A stretch of 62,297 nucleotides of DNA from Bacteroidales bacterium (GTDB lineage Bacteria; Bacteroidota; Bacteroidia; Bacteroidales; UBA932), in assembly GCA_017454335.1 (NCBI GenBank), contig JAFTDE010000026.1, positions 1-62,297 of the forward strand. Reading direction: 5' to 3'. This document shows, piece by piece, positions 1-7,730 of the stretch; within the stretch, counting starts at the first letter, position 1, and each line of letters opens with the position of its first letter. A model generated the notes under the pieces. The model had not been told where the DNA came from and did not search any database. It saw nothing but the letters and a program-made list of their open reading frames with translations. The translations under genes were made by a program, and so were the position numbers.

Positions 1-1
1 G

Positions 2-94
2 ACCGATAAAACGCCACTCTACGACCTTCTATGCAACTCTAACAACAATATTGACAATGAACTTGATGAGTCGAGTGGACCGACTTTGTTTTAA
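2..94 (+). CDS. C-terminal end of a protein truncated by the window edge (possible RHS toxin tip)
   Basis: Open frame entering from the left edge and ending at TAA 92-94, giving about 30 residues that are Asn/Asp-rich (LLCNSNNNIDNELDESSG). Nothing in it is diagnostic. Base composition is AT-rich like the next gene and unlike the high-GC backbone. Because the following gene encodes a small membrane protein and a second RHS fragment lies beyond it, I infer that this could be the variable toxin tip of an RHS-family protein with its immunity gene at 166-624. It could equally be an unrelated gene. Confidence 0.4.
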   Translation, partial: TDKTPLYDLLCNSNNNIDNELDESSGPTLF

Positions 95-165
95 TTGTTA
101 AACTTTATATAACCGTCCAAATTTTTAGTGGACACTAATGAGGAAGACCATTAAAAAACCACACT

Positions 166-624
166 ATGAGACTTGAAATCCCAATAGTTTTTTCATCAAG
201 CAAGCATAGTTTCTTACAAATGCTTGTTGTTGGGGGCATTTACTTTATTTGTGGCTGTGTTCTCATCTTTGTGATGATTCACGGGAACAACGTCTTAAGC
301 ATCATACGCGTTTTTTGCTTGGTCATCTCATTATTATGTGCTTATGGTGCGCTTTTAGCTTTTACAATGCTCTACAAAGTTTCTTTTTTTGAAGAGTATG
401 TTCAATTGGATTACTACTTTTTATTCTTCAAGCAGAAAGCAATAATACGTTATAATGACTTAAAAATCGTTTGTAGGCCAAGGTTTAATTATCTTTCTTT
501 TTATAAGAAAAGATTAATCAGGTTTGGCATTAGTACCTCTTTAAACAAGTATTGGAAAAAAGAACAAATCCTACAGATGGTAGCAATCCTAACTGAGCAT
601 AAGGTGACGGTAAGATTCATTTAA
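166..624 (+). CDS. Small two-helix membrane protein, candidate immunity protein of an RHS toxin
   Basis: 152 residues. Two hydrophobic helices lie at about residues 19-41 and 45-72, followed by a soluble C-terminal half rich in Lys, Tyr and Phe. I do not recognise a named family. The helical pair followed by a short basic cytoplasmic tail is common among membrane-bound immunity proteins, and the position between an AT-rich C-terminal fragment and an RHS core fragment fits a toxin/immunity array. ATG 166 is 71 bases after the preceding stop. A strong stem-loop with a T-run follows at 629-671, so this gene ends a transcript. The gene is clearly AT-richer than the backbone, a sign of transfer. 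Immunity function is inference from context. Confidence 0.6.
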   Translation: MRLEIPIVFSSSKHSFLQMLVVGGIYFICGCVLIFVMIHGNNVLSIIRVFCLVISLLCAYGALLAFTMLYKVSFFEEYVQLDYYFLFFKQKAIIRYNDLKIVCRPRFNYLSFYKKRLIRFGISTSLNKYWKKEQILQMVAILTEHKVTVRFI

Positions 625-628
625 TCGA

Positions 629-671
629 GTAGGAGGAGGACATAACAAATATGTTCCCCTCCTACTTTTTT
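629..671 (+). terminator. Rho-independent terminator after the small membrane protein
   Basis: Inverted repeat GTAGGAGG (629-636) with CCTCCTAC (658-665). The stem continues inward past one mismatch and a G-T pair to ACAT/ATGT, and a run of six T residues follows at 666-671. It sits 5 bases after the stop codon at 624. Confidence 0.75.
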
Positions 672-768
672 CCGAATGCATGACCCAAAAGAAGATTTGG
701 CTCATGATTAAAATGGTTTCTTTGCAAGCTTCATTTTTGCGATACCAGCGATTGTTGTCCGTACGGGG

Positions 769-1929
769 GTGCGGAAAACTTGTCGTTGCACTGCCATTGT
801 CGGAGTTGTTCTCGTTGCCCTAAAAGGAGCAAAGGGTAAAACCTCAGACGGAACCAATTCCTTGCAAATGGCGTACAATTTGATTAACTTGCCCTCACAG
901 ATCGATTCGGGAACCATCGTGAAGGCGAACTACACATATCTTTCCGACGGGACGAAAGCCAGGGCGCTGGGCGCCTCCGGGGCCGGATATGACTATGCCG
1001 GATCGTTCACCTTCACGCATGATGCAAACAACAACATCTCTCTCGAGAGCGTGGCCTTCGGCACGCGTCATGCAAACGGCCTGACTTCTTTGTCCGCCAA
1101 CCGCTGGCGTTTCTCCGGCAAGGAGGAACAGGACGCTGCCTTCGGAGTGCCCTACAGCGACTTCGGCGCGCGCCTCTATGACCGCACCGCCTGGACCGCC
1201 ATCGATCCCCTCGCGGAGAAGTACTATGCAGTGAGTCCGTATGCGTATTGCAATAACAATCCGGTCAAGATCATAGATCCTTATGGCTTGGATATATATC
1301 ATTTTGATTCATCGGGCAACTATATTGGGAAAACCGTGCAGAAGGGGATACATTCGATTGCTTTTAACACATATGATGAAAATGGTGACCCTTCTGTCAT
1401 TCGGTATTTTTTCGTCGATCCAGTTAATGATCCGAGCGCAATAGACATAGGCGAGATTAATAACCTGATCTTTGTTAGTGAAAATGAAATTCTAGGTTTT
1501 TTTAATTCCCAGGGTGCTTTTGATTCCGATTTAACAATCTGGGATCTTGCAGGAAGTAGTGTTAATGCTTCTGCCGGGCCGAAACATAATTTTGATTACT
1601 CCTATTCAGAATTAGAGGATTATTATAACGGCTATCGTGAGGATAAAAATGTACGATCAAGCCATTTGTTTATTGTCGAAGGAGAAAAGATTGCACAAAA
1701 TTTGATGAATCTCGGGAATTACCTTTGGTCAGCAACCGGATATTCGATAGGTGTCCCCACGCCTATTCTGCTACTGGGAGCCCAAGCGAACAACCTTCAT
1801 CTAATCCCCCCCAAAAAAAGTGCAGCTTATGCTATTCCTCGCCAATTTGATAGTTTGGATGACCAATTGTCAATTATTGCCGGCGCCAGACACGCGAAGA
1901 TGAACGACTATAGAGGTAAAAGAAAATGA
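769..1929 (+). CDS. RHS repeat-associated core fragment with a C-terminal toxin-like tip (truncated, orphan cassette)
   Basis: The frame is open from 712 and the first usable start is GTG 769. There is no signal peptide and no long run of YD repeats, so this is only the 3' end of an RHS protein that normally exceeds 1000 residues. Residues about 40-175 carry Bacteroidetes RHS core features (YTYLSDGTKARAL, FSGKEEQ, DFGARLYDR, IDPLAEKYYAVSPYAYC, NNPVKIIDPYGLD). After the conserved DPYG boundary, composition changes from GC-rich to AT-rich and a unique tip of about 210 residues begins, ending in FDSLDDQLSIIAGARHA; similar DDQ-type endings are known from other Bacteroidetes RHS tips. The DHLGS-type segment expected between LESVAFG and TRHANGL is missing, which suggests an internal deletion. 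The stop overlaps the ATG of the next gene. It is probably expressed only after recombination with a full-length RHS gene, or is a relic. Confidence 0.75.
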   Translation: MRKTCRCTAIVGVVLVALKGAKGKTSDGTNSLQMAYNLINLPSQIDSGTIVKANYTYLSDGTKARALGASGAGYDYAGSFTFTHDANNNISLESVAFGTRHANGLTSLSANRWRFSGKEEQDAAFGVPYSDFGARLYDRTAWTAIDPLAEKYYAVSPYAYCNNNPVKIIDPYGLDIYHFDSSGNYIGKTVQKGIHSIAFNTYDENGDPSVIRYFFVDPVNDPSAIDIGEINNLIFVSENEILGFFNSQGAFDSDLTIWDLAGSSVNASAGPKHNFDYSYSELEDYYNGYREDKNVRSSHLFIVEGEKIAQNLMNLGNYLWSATGYSIGVPTPILLLGAQANNLHLIPPKKSAAYAIPRQFDSLDDQLSIIAGARHAKMNDYRGKRK

Positions 1930-2498
1930 GAAAGTTGTTCCTGTTTATTCTTCCCTTTGTCGTGAACGCTTGTTTGCGAAACCCGGAGACATTTATCGCT
2001 GAGATCCCAAAGTTTGATTTCTCACAATATGCATCATATTCTTTGGGAGTATATCGGACTTATGGATATTTTGTCGAATATAATGGTTATTTGTATGTCG
2101 CAACGATGCCTCTGGATACGAATGCGATCATTGATCTTCGTCGACATTACACTGAAGAAGAGTCAAGGAATCTCGGTTTGGTGCTGGGCAAGGATCGGTT
2201 TGTAGAAGATATTCCTTTAGACACAGATATTGCAAAAGAATTAACGGCTATATGCCTATTGTTCCGAGAAATCTGGTTACTTGATCCTAAACACTTTCGA
2301 CTTAATGACTTAATAGTTGACAAAGATCATAATGTTGAGATAATTATTGAGAGAAATCAAGACGGAGCCTACTTTAGAGTATTATATTCAAACGACATTG
2401 GTAGAATGCTTACAAAGGTAGAGGATGAGGAGCAGATGGATGAATATCATTTCCTTCAAACCAATTTATGTTATAGGGAACTTCTTCGCGATGATTAA
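1926..2498 (+). CDS. Small lipoprotein, probable cognate immunity protein of the RHS tip
   Basis: 190 residues. The N-terminus is a lipoprotein signal (basic MRK, hydrophobic core, lipobox-like VNAC with Cys at 16). The rest is soluble and acidic with no family I recognise. Its ATG overlaps the stop of the RHS fragment (ATGA at 1926-1929), so the two are translationally coupled, as is usual for a toxin and its immunity gene. Composition is AT-rich, matching the toxin tip rather than the RHS core, so tip and lipoprotein appear to travel together. A GC-rich stem-loop terminator follows at 2518. Periplasm-facing attachment would suit protection against a delivered toxin; this role is inferred from position only. 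Confidence 0.65.
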   Translation: MRKLFLFILPFVVNACLRNPETFIAEIPKFDFSQYASYSLGVYRTYGYFVEYNGYLYVATMPLDTNAIIDLRRHYTEEESRNLGLVLGKDRFVEDIPLDTDIAKELTAICLLFREIWLLDPKHFRLNDLIVDKDHNVEIIIERNQDGAYFRVLYSNDIGRMLTKVEDEEQMDEYHFLQTNLCYRELLRDD

Positions 2499-2517
2499 TA
2501 AGGGTGTATTTTCAGTT

Positions 2518-2556
2518 GGAGACCGGCCCAGAAGAGCCGGTCTCCTTCCTTTTTCC
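2518..2556 (+). terminator. Terminator after the RHS cassette
   Basis: Perfect 10-bp inverted repeat GGAGACCGGC (2518-2527) and GCCGGTCTCC (2536-2545) with an 8-base loop, followed by TTCCTTTTTCC. It lies 20 bases after the lipoprotein stop. Confidence 0.75.
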
Positions 2557-2716
2557 TTTGCGACCTTGGATTTCGATTCCCACGGCGCCCCTGGCGCGGC
2601 AAAGGGTCTGGCGGGCTCTCCCCGAATCCTTTTCCCGTCCAGACCCTTGCCGGGCCAGGGCGAAAACGAGTGCTGTTACTCCCCCCTTGGAGGACCGGGA
2701 CTAACAGTACCAGGGA

Positions 2717-2782
2717 TGCCCGATCAGGTCGGGCATGACGATTCCATATCGGGCATGACGATCTCCGGTCGAGGATGACGGT
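2717..2782. repeat. Short palindromic/tandem repeat element in the 2499-2897 gene-free stretch
   Basis: The 399 bases without a gene (2499-2897) hold two terminators and this element. It starts with a perfect 7-bp stem TGCCCGA/TCGGGCA (2717-2723 and 2729-2735) around TCAGG. It continues as three imperfect copies of a TCGGGCATGACGAT-like unit of about 20 bp (from about 2729, 2749 and 2768). A related stem-loop lies inside the AlkD-like gene at 19521-19541 with compensatory base changes. I saw no other convincing element in 2557-2716. Confidence 0.5.
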
Positions 2783-2836
2783 ATAACGGAAGGGATTGCC
2801 GGTCGGCGCCGGCCCTGATCGATAATCCCCGTCGTG

Positions 2837-2884
2837 AAAACCCCCGTTACTCGTGGCCATTTGTACACGAGTAGTAAGGGTTTT
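2837..2884 (-). terminator. Stem-loop terminator downstream of the Fic gene
   Basis: On the minus strand AAAACCC, a 5-base internal loop, then ACTCGTG pair with their complements across a 10-base loop (arms 2837-2855 and 2866-2884). On the minus strand the distal arm ends in GGGGTTTT. It begins 14 bases beyond the Fic stop codon. Confidence 0.5.
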
Positions 2885-2897
2885 AATACTTGCCTTG

Positions 2898-4010
2898 TCA
2901 ATCCGAGAGGATACTCATCAGTTCGATGTTCAACCAGATGAATTCCTTGCCAATTTTTACTTTGCTGAGCATTCCCAGAGATTCGAGTTCCGTCAAATAT
3001 TTTTTGGCCGTGTTAATACTCTTAATCTTGTCAGAAAGGAGATTCTTTGGTCGAATATAAGGCTGTTCAAAGAGTTTTGGAACGTCCATCCTGGCGACGG
3101 GCAACTTGTTCTCCTGCATAAGGGTTCCCGTCTTTTCCATAAGTGCTTTGATTCGCAAAATCTTGTCCGTGGTGTATTCTGCCGTCTGGGAAACGGCTTC
3201 CAGCATGTACAGAATCCAAGGCTTCCAAAACATAGTTCCCGTTATGCTATTGAGCTTGTAATAATACTCATCCTTATTCTGAAGGATGTAAGCACTCAAA
3301 TACAGGATAGGCAAATCCAGCAATTTCTTTTGTATCAGGTACAGGATGCAGAGGATTCTGCCCGTGCGGCCGTTTCCGTCACGGAAAGGATGGATGGCCT
3401 CGAACTGATAGTGGGCCATGGCCATTTTCAGCAGGGCATCAATGGGAAACTTGACATCATCATTTAGGAATTCCATTAGGTCGGCCATCTTCTTTTCCAC
3501 TACACCTTTCCCTCTGGGGGGAGTATAAACGGTTTCTGCCACCAGGGAACCCCAGCCCCTTTTCTTGATAACAACTTCGGCCTGATAAGGGCGGATTCCG
3601 TCATGTGTGCGTTTAACCTCACGGTAAACATCTATTACGGTTTCCATCGTCATGGAATTATCGGCCACGATGTCCTGATATCCTTTCCAAAGAGCTTCCC
3701 TATAGTGAAGGATCTCTTTGGCGGGACTTTCTATATAATCCTCTTCCTGATAGGACAAGGAGCGGTAAAGCTCGTCATCCGTTGTGAAAATGTTCTCGAT
3801 TTCACTACTGGCCTTGGCCTCACGCAGCGCGATGGTATTCACAAAGATGGACTGGTTAGGAAGCGTGGACGCAAGCCCCTTTAACTCTGCCAGTCGGCGG
3901 CTTGCCTGCGTGAGCTTATTCACAACCTCTTCATCCTGATACAGAACGGTAGCAGGGGGTAGGGGCGGCAGTTGATTGTAGGGTATGTTGCGGTCGTAGG
4001 CTTCCATCAT
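2898..4010 (-). CDS. Fic-domain protein adenylyltransferase with C-terminal winged helix
   Basis: 370 residues. Fic proteins transfer AMP (or a related group) from a nucleotide to target hydroxyl side chains. The complete active-site loop HPFRDGNGRTGR is at 207-218, with the catalytic His and the anion-binding GNGR. An N-terminal SSEIEN (68-73) fits the class II inhibitory helix motif [S/T]xxxE[G/N], so auto-inhibition is expected. The last 50 residues look like a winged helix (LLSDKIKSINTAKKYLTELE). ATG 4010 follows a TAATTTTG -7 element and lies in a cluster of TTTTGACA half-sites, suggesting regulation of its own promoter. The gene is monocistronic and AT-richer than the flanking core genes, consistent with acquisition. 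Target unknown. Confidence 0.92.
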   Translation of the reverse strand: MMEAYDRNIPYNQLPPLPPATVLYQDEEVVNKLTQASRRLAELKGLASTLPNQSIFVNTIALREAKASSEIENIFTTDDELYRSLSYQEEDYIESPAKEILHYREALWKGYQDIVADNSMTMETVIDVYREVKRTHDGIRPYQAEVVIKKRGWGSLVAETVYTPPRGKGVVEKKMADLMEFLNDDVKFPIDALLKMAMAHYQFEAIHPFRDGNGRTGRILCILYLIQKKLLDLPILYLSAYILQNKDEYYYKLNSITGTMFWKPWILYMLEAVSQTAEYTTDKILRIKALMEKTGTLMQENKLPVARMDVPKLFEQPYIRPKNLLSDKIKSINTAKKYLTELESLGMLSKVKIGKEFIWLNIELMSILSD

Positions 4011-4079
4011 TTTGACAGTTTTTTTGTTTAAGTGTCAAAATTAGAAAAAAATTGACAGAAACAAAAGAATCTGTCAAAA
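4010..4079. promoter_or_regulatory. Paired inverted repeats around the Fic promoter (candidate operator)
   Basis: Four half-sites of the form TTTTGACAG occur in alternating orientation: 4010-4018 (forward), 4032-4040 (reverse, GTGTCAAAA), 4050-4058 (forward, AATTGACAG) and 4071-4079 (reverse, CTGTCAAAA). They form two inverted repeats about 21-22 bp from half-site to half-site. The first pair overlaps the start codon and -7 element, the second the upstream region. A dimeric repressor, perhaps Fic itself through its winged helix, could bind here. Confidence 0.5.
4036..4064 (-). promoter_or_regulatory. Bacteroidetes-type promoter of the Fic gene
   Basis: Minus-strand TTG (4062-4064), 18-base spacer, TAATTTTG (4036-4043), matching the TTG / TAnnTTTG pattern. 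The -7 element is 25 bases upstream of ATG 4010. Confidence 0.6.
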
Positions 4080-4115
4080 ATAAAATGCACTTACCCTCCT
4101 GCCAGGGGGACCAGA

Positions 4116-5483
4116 CTATTTAAACAGGGATTTTACGAGGGCGGGGACGTCGGGGACTTTGACGACGCGGATCGCTTTGGGTTTGGTGTCGACAGCGGTG
4201 AAGGACGAAACGTAGATCTGCTTGAACCCCAGGCGTTCGGCCTCCAGGATGCGCCGGTCCGTCTGCCCGACCGGACGGATCTCGCCGCTCAGCCCCACCT
4301 CGCCCGCGAAACACACATCCGACGGAATGGCGAAATCGAAATTCGACGACAGGACCGCCACGATGACCGCCAGGTCGCAGGCCGGATCGCTGACCCGCAG
4401 GCCGCCGGCCATGTTCAGGAAGACGTCCTTCGCGCTCAGGTGGAAGCCCGCACGCTTCTCCAGCACCGCCAGCAGCATGTTCAGCCGCCGCGTATCGAAA
4501 CCGGTCGCCGAACGCTGGGCCGTACCGTACACCGCGGAACTGACCAGGGCCTGGACCTCGAAGAGATAGGGCCGGGTGCCGTCCAGCATGGCGCAGATCG
4601 CCGTCCCGCTGAGCCCCTGCTCGTGCATCGGAATCAGCAGCTCCGACGGATTGCTGACCTCGCGCAGCCCCTTGCCGGTCATCTCGAAGACGGCCAGCTC
4701 GGCCGTGGACCCGAAGCGGTTCTTGATGCTGCGCAGGATCCGGTACGCCCCCCGGTTCTCGCCCTCGAACTGCAGGACGACGTCCACGATGTGCTCGAGG
4801 ATCTTGGGACCGGCGATGTACCCGTCCTTGGTGATGTGTCCGATCAGCAGGACCGGGATGCCGCTCTGCTTGGCGAAACGCAGCAGCATCGCCGCCACTT
4901 CCTTGATCTGCGACACCGACCCCGGGGTGGAGTCCAGCTGTTCGGTGAACATGGTCTGGACCGAATCCACGATCATCAGGTCCGGCTGCAGGGCGCCCGC
5001 CTCGGCGAGGATGGCGTCCACGGAGGTCTCGCTGTAGATGAAGCAGTTGGCGTCGTCGCCGCCCAGGCGCGTAGCGCGCATCTTGACCTGCTTGACGCTC
5101 TCTTCCCCCGTCACGTACAGGGTCTTGAGGCCCGGACAGGCCAGGGGGATCTGCAGGGACAGGGTGGACTTGCCGATGCCGGGTTCACCGGCCACCAGGA
5201 CCAGCGATCCGGGGACGATGCCCCCGCCCAGCAGGCGGTCCACGTCGGCGAAGCCGAGCGAGACACGCGCCTCCGCGGAAGTGTCCAGTTCCCGCAGCTG
5301 CACCGGCCGGGTCGCGGAACCCTCGCGCGAAAAAGCCCCGCCGGGGGCTTTCCGGACCGTCTGCTCGACCGGCGCCTCGACCATCGTGTTCCACTCGCCG
5401 CACGCCGGGCAGCGTCCCATCCACTTGGGGCTCTCATTCCCGCACGAAGTGCAGTACCAACGGGTTTTCGCCTTCGTCGCCAT
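4116..5483 (-). CDS. radA: DNA repair protein RadA
   Basis: 455 residues, normal family length. RadA is a RecA-like, hexameric ATPase that drives branch migration of recombination intermediates. The N-terminal C4 zinc finger has Cys 11, 14, 25 and 28. The Walker A motif GEPGIGKST is at 99-107, the Walker B-like LMIVDS is near 169-174, and the RadA-specific KNRFG motif is at 254-258. The last 170 residues form the Lon-protease-like domain. ATG 5483 lies 2 bases after the galE stop, so it is the last gene of the mutL-to-radA transcript. No irregular features. Confidence 0.97.
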   Translation of the reverse strand: MATKAKTRWYCTSCGNESPKWMGRCPACGEWNTMVEAPVEQTVRKAPGGAFSREGSATRPVQLRELDTSAEARVSLGFADVDRLLGGGIVPGSLVLVAGEPGIGKSTLSLQIPLACPGLKTLYVTGEESVKQVKMRATRLGGDDANCFIYSETSVDAILAEAGALQPDLMIVDSVQTMFTEQLDSTPGSVSQIKEVAAMLLRFAKQSGIPVLLIGHITKDGYIAGPKILEHIVDVVLQFEGENRGAYRILRSIKNRFGSTAELAVFEMTGKGLREVSNPSELLIPMHEQGLSGTAICAMLDGTRPYLFEVQALVSSAVYGTAQRSATGFDTRRLNMLLAVLEKRAGFHLSAKDVFLNMAGGLRVSDPACDLAVIVAVLSSNFDFAIPSDVCFAGEVGLSGEIRPVGQTDRRILEAERLGFKQIYVSSFTAVDTKPKAIRVVKVPDVPALVKSLFK

Positions 5484-5485
5484 GC

Positions 5486-6511
5486 TTATTCCTTTTCAGC
5501 CAGGTGTTTCTCCCATGCCCAGGCGGACGCCAGGGTATCGTCCAGCTTGCGCTCCGCCTTCCAGCCCAGTTCGCGCCAGGCCAGGGACGGATCGGCCCAG
5601 ATGGCCGTGACGTCGCCCTCGCGCCGGGGCGCATAGACCCAGTTCAGCTTGACCCCGTTGACCCGCTCGAAGGTGTCGACCAGTTCGCGCACCGACACCG
5701 GCGTGCCGGTACCGATGTTGAAGATCTCGTAGGGGGCCTTCATCTGGTCGTCCAGCATGCGCCGGACCGCGCAGACGTGCGCCTTGGCCAGATCGACGAT
5801 GTCGATGAAGTCACGCAGGCACGTGCCGTCCGGGGTGGGATAGTCGTTGCCGAAGATGCGCAGGACCTCCCGCTTGCCGATGGCGGTCTGGGTGATGAAG
5901 GGGACGAGGTTGTTCGGGACGCCGCGCGGCAGTTCGCCGATCAGGGCCGAGGGATGCGCCCCGACGGGATTGAAATAGCGCAGGGCGATGCCGCGGATGC
6001 CCGGATAGGCGCGGACGCAGTCCGAGAGGATGTCCTCGCAGATCTGCTTGGTGTTGCCGTAGGGCGAGGTGGCCACCTGGCGGGGGGACTGCTCGGTCAC
6101 CGGCATGGATTCGGGCTCGCCGTACACGGTCGCGGACGACGAGAACAGGACGTTGCATCCGCCCTGGGCCCGGGCCGCCTCCAGCAGGTTGACGAACGAC
6201 TGCAGGTTGTTGCCGTAGTATTTCAGCGGATCCTCGACGGACTCGCCGACCGCCTTGAAGGCCGCGAAGTGGATGACCGCGTCGATGCGGTTCTCCGCGA
6301 AGACCTTGCGGACGGCCTCCGGGTCGCAGAAGTCCGCCTTGTACAGGGGCAGCTCCCGCCCGACGATGGCGCAGACGCCGCGGTAGTTGGTCTCGTCGCA
6401 GTTGGACATGTTGTCCGCGATCACGACGTCGTAACCCGCCTGGATAAGTTCTACTGTCACGTGGCTGCCGATGTATCCGGCGCCGCCGGGAACCAATACT
6501 GTCTTGCTCAT
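5486..6511 (-). CDS. galE: UDP-glucose 4-epimerase GalE
   Basis: 341 residues. It interconverts UDP-glucose and UDP-galactose in the cytoplasm for galactose use and surface glycan precursors. The Rossmann NAD-binding loop GGAGYIGS is at 9-16, catalytic Ser/Thr lie in SSSATVY near 124-130, and the YGNTK catalytic Tyr and Lys are at 151 and 155. I place the start at ATG 6511. A TTG two codons upstream (6517) is in frame but less likely, and would overlap the preceding stop. It starts 2 bases after the phosphoesterase stop and belongs to the mutL-radA operon. Confidence 0.95.
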   Translation of the reverse strand: MSKTVLVPGGAGYIGSHVTVELIQAGYDVVIADNMSNCDETNYRGVCAIVGRELPLYKADFCDPEAVRKVFAENRIDAVIHFAAFKAVGESVEDPLKYYGNNLQSFVNLLEAARAQGGCNVLFSSSATVYGEPESMPVTEQSPRQVATSPYGNTKQICEDILSDCVRAYPGIRGIALRYFNPVGAHPSALIGELPRGVPNNLVPFITQTAIGKREVLRIFGNDYPTPDGTCLRDFIDIVDLAKAHVCAVRRMLDDQMKAPYEIFNIGTGTPVSVRELVDTFERVNGVKLNWVYAPRREGDVTAIWADPSLAWRELGWKAERKLDDTLASAWAWEKHLAEKE

Positions 6512-6513
6512 AC

Positions 6514-7023
6514 TCAATAATATTTCGGGGTGCTGCGCTGGAGTTCGAAGACCTCCATGTCCCGCAGCGTTCCATTCTCAATCTTGAACCGCAGGGCGGT
6601 CCGGACGATGTGCCAGCCCTGGATGCCGCAGGCTCCGGGGTTGACGGTCAGCATGTCGTAGTGATCGTCGCGGGCCACCTTCAGGATGTGCGAGTGGCCG
6701 CAGACGAAGATCTCCGGCCGGTACCGCTCGATCAGGGCCCGGGCGCGGGGATCGTAGTGCCCCGGCGACCCGCCGATGTGGGTCATCAGCACGCCCTTCC
6801 CCTCGCAGTCGAAGAACTGCCAGGCCGGGTAGATCTCCCGGATGTCCATCCCGTCGCAGTTGCCGTGCACCCCGACCACGGGCTTGAAGTCCGAGATCTC
6901 GCGGGTGAAGGCGGCGTCGCGGCCCCAGTCGCCTGCATGCCAGATGCAGTCCACCGGTTCCAGGAATTCCCGGAACTGCGGGTCGAAGACCCCGTGCGAA
7001 TCCGATATGACGCCTATATACAT
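6514..7023 (-). CDS. YfcE/MJ0936-type metallophosphoesterase
   Basis: 169 residues, the usual length for this compact calcineurin-like phosphodiesterase family. Metal-ligand motifs are in order: DSHG near 8-11, GDWG near 32, GNCD near 55, THIG near 78 and GHSH near 112-115. The family hydrolyses phosphodiesters such as cyclic nucleotides or artificial substrates; the physiological substrate is not evident. Its first 10 bases overlap the end of rsmE and galE follows 2 bases after its stop, so it is co-transcribed with them. Confidence 0.9.
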   Translation of the reverse strand: MYIGVISDSHGVFDPQFREFLEPVDCIWHAGDWGRDAAFTREISDFKPVVGVHGNCDGMDIREIYPAWQFFDCEGKGVLMTHIGGSPGHYDPRARALIERYRPEIFVCGHSHILKVARDDHYDMLTVNPGACGIQGWHIVRTALRFKIENGTLRDMEVFELQRSTPKYY

Positions 7024-7730
7024 GACAGATACACGGCTTGGACGGCCGTCAGGGCCGCGGTTTCAGTGCGCAGGCGGCTGGGTCCCAGGTGCACCGGAAC
7101 GAATCCGGCCTCCAGGGCGGCGGCCACCTCCGCGGGGGAAAAATCGCCTTCCGGACCGATCAGGACGGTGATGTCCCGTTCCCGGCAATCCGCCAGCGCT
7201 TCGACGATGCCGGTCCGCTGCGGCAGCGACTCGTCGCAGTAGGCGATCAGCCGGAGGGTCTCCGGGCCGGACCCGGCGATGAGTTCCCGCACGGACTGCG
7301 GGGGCAGGATGCGGGGGATGCTCCCCTTCAGGGACTGCTTCGCGGCGCTGAGGACCAGGCGCTCCAAACGGTCGGTCCGCAGGACCTTGCGTTCGGAATG
7401 GTCCCCGATGACGGGCGCAATGGCATCGACGCCGATCTCCGTGGCCTTTTCCACGAACCACTCGTAGCGGTCGATGTTCTTGGTCGGGCAGACGGCCAGG
7501 GTCAGCCGGTAGGGATGCGCCCCGAAGGCGGGCAGCGTCTCCACGATCTCGGCGACGGCGCCCCGGGGGTTGTCCCCCGTCAGGCGGCAGCGGTACAGCG
7601 GTCCCGTCCCGTCGATGACGCTGATCTCGTCCCCCGCGCGGTGGCGCAGGACACGGACGCAGTGGCCGGACTCCTCGGGGTCCAGCCGGACGATGCCGTC
7701 ATGGATATCGCTGCTGTAGAAGAGTTCCAT
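7014..7730 (-). CDS. rsmE: 16S rRNA (uracil-1498-N3)-methyltransferase RsmE
   Basis: 238 residues, typical for RsmE, which methylates U1498 of 16S rRNA on the assembled 30S subunit using S-adenosylmethionine. It has an N-terminal PUA-like part (HDGIVRLDPEESGHCVRVL) and a C-terminal SPOUT knot with the motifs LIGPEGDFSPAE and the LGPSRLRTETA end. The start ATG overlaps the stop of tsaC by one base (7730), and its own end overlaps the phosphoesterase start by 10 bases, indicating translational coupling. Confidence 0.95.
   Translation of the reverse strand: MELFYSSDIHDGIVRLDPEESGHCVRVLRHRAGDEISVIDGTGPLYRCRLTGDNPRGAVAEIVETLPAFGAHPYRLTLAVCPTKNIDRYEWFVEKATEIGVDAIAPVIGDHSERKVLRTDRLERLVLSAAKQSLKGSIPRILPPQSVRELIAGSGPETLRLIAYCDESLPQRTGIVEALADCRERDITVLIGPEGDFSPAEVAAALEAGFVPVHLGPSRLRTETAALTAVQAVYLSCI

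Noticed and set aside
708-917. Short minus-strand open frame opposite the start of the RHS fragment
   Set aside because: No homology recognised, overlaps the RHS core frame, and has no promoter or start context. It probably marks a recombination junction, not a gene.
2557-2716. Small genes in the gap between the RHS locus and the Fic gene
   Set aside because: The short frames present on both strands are composed of repeat-derived Pro/Arg/Gly text and lack start context.
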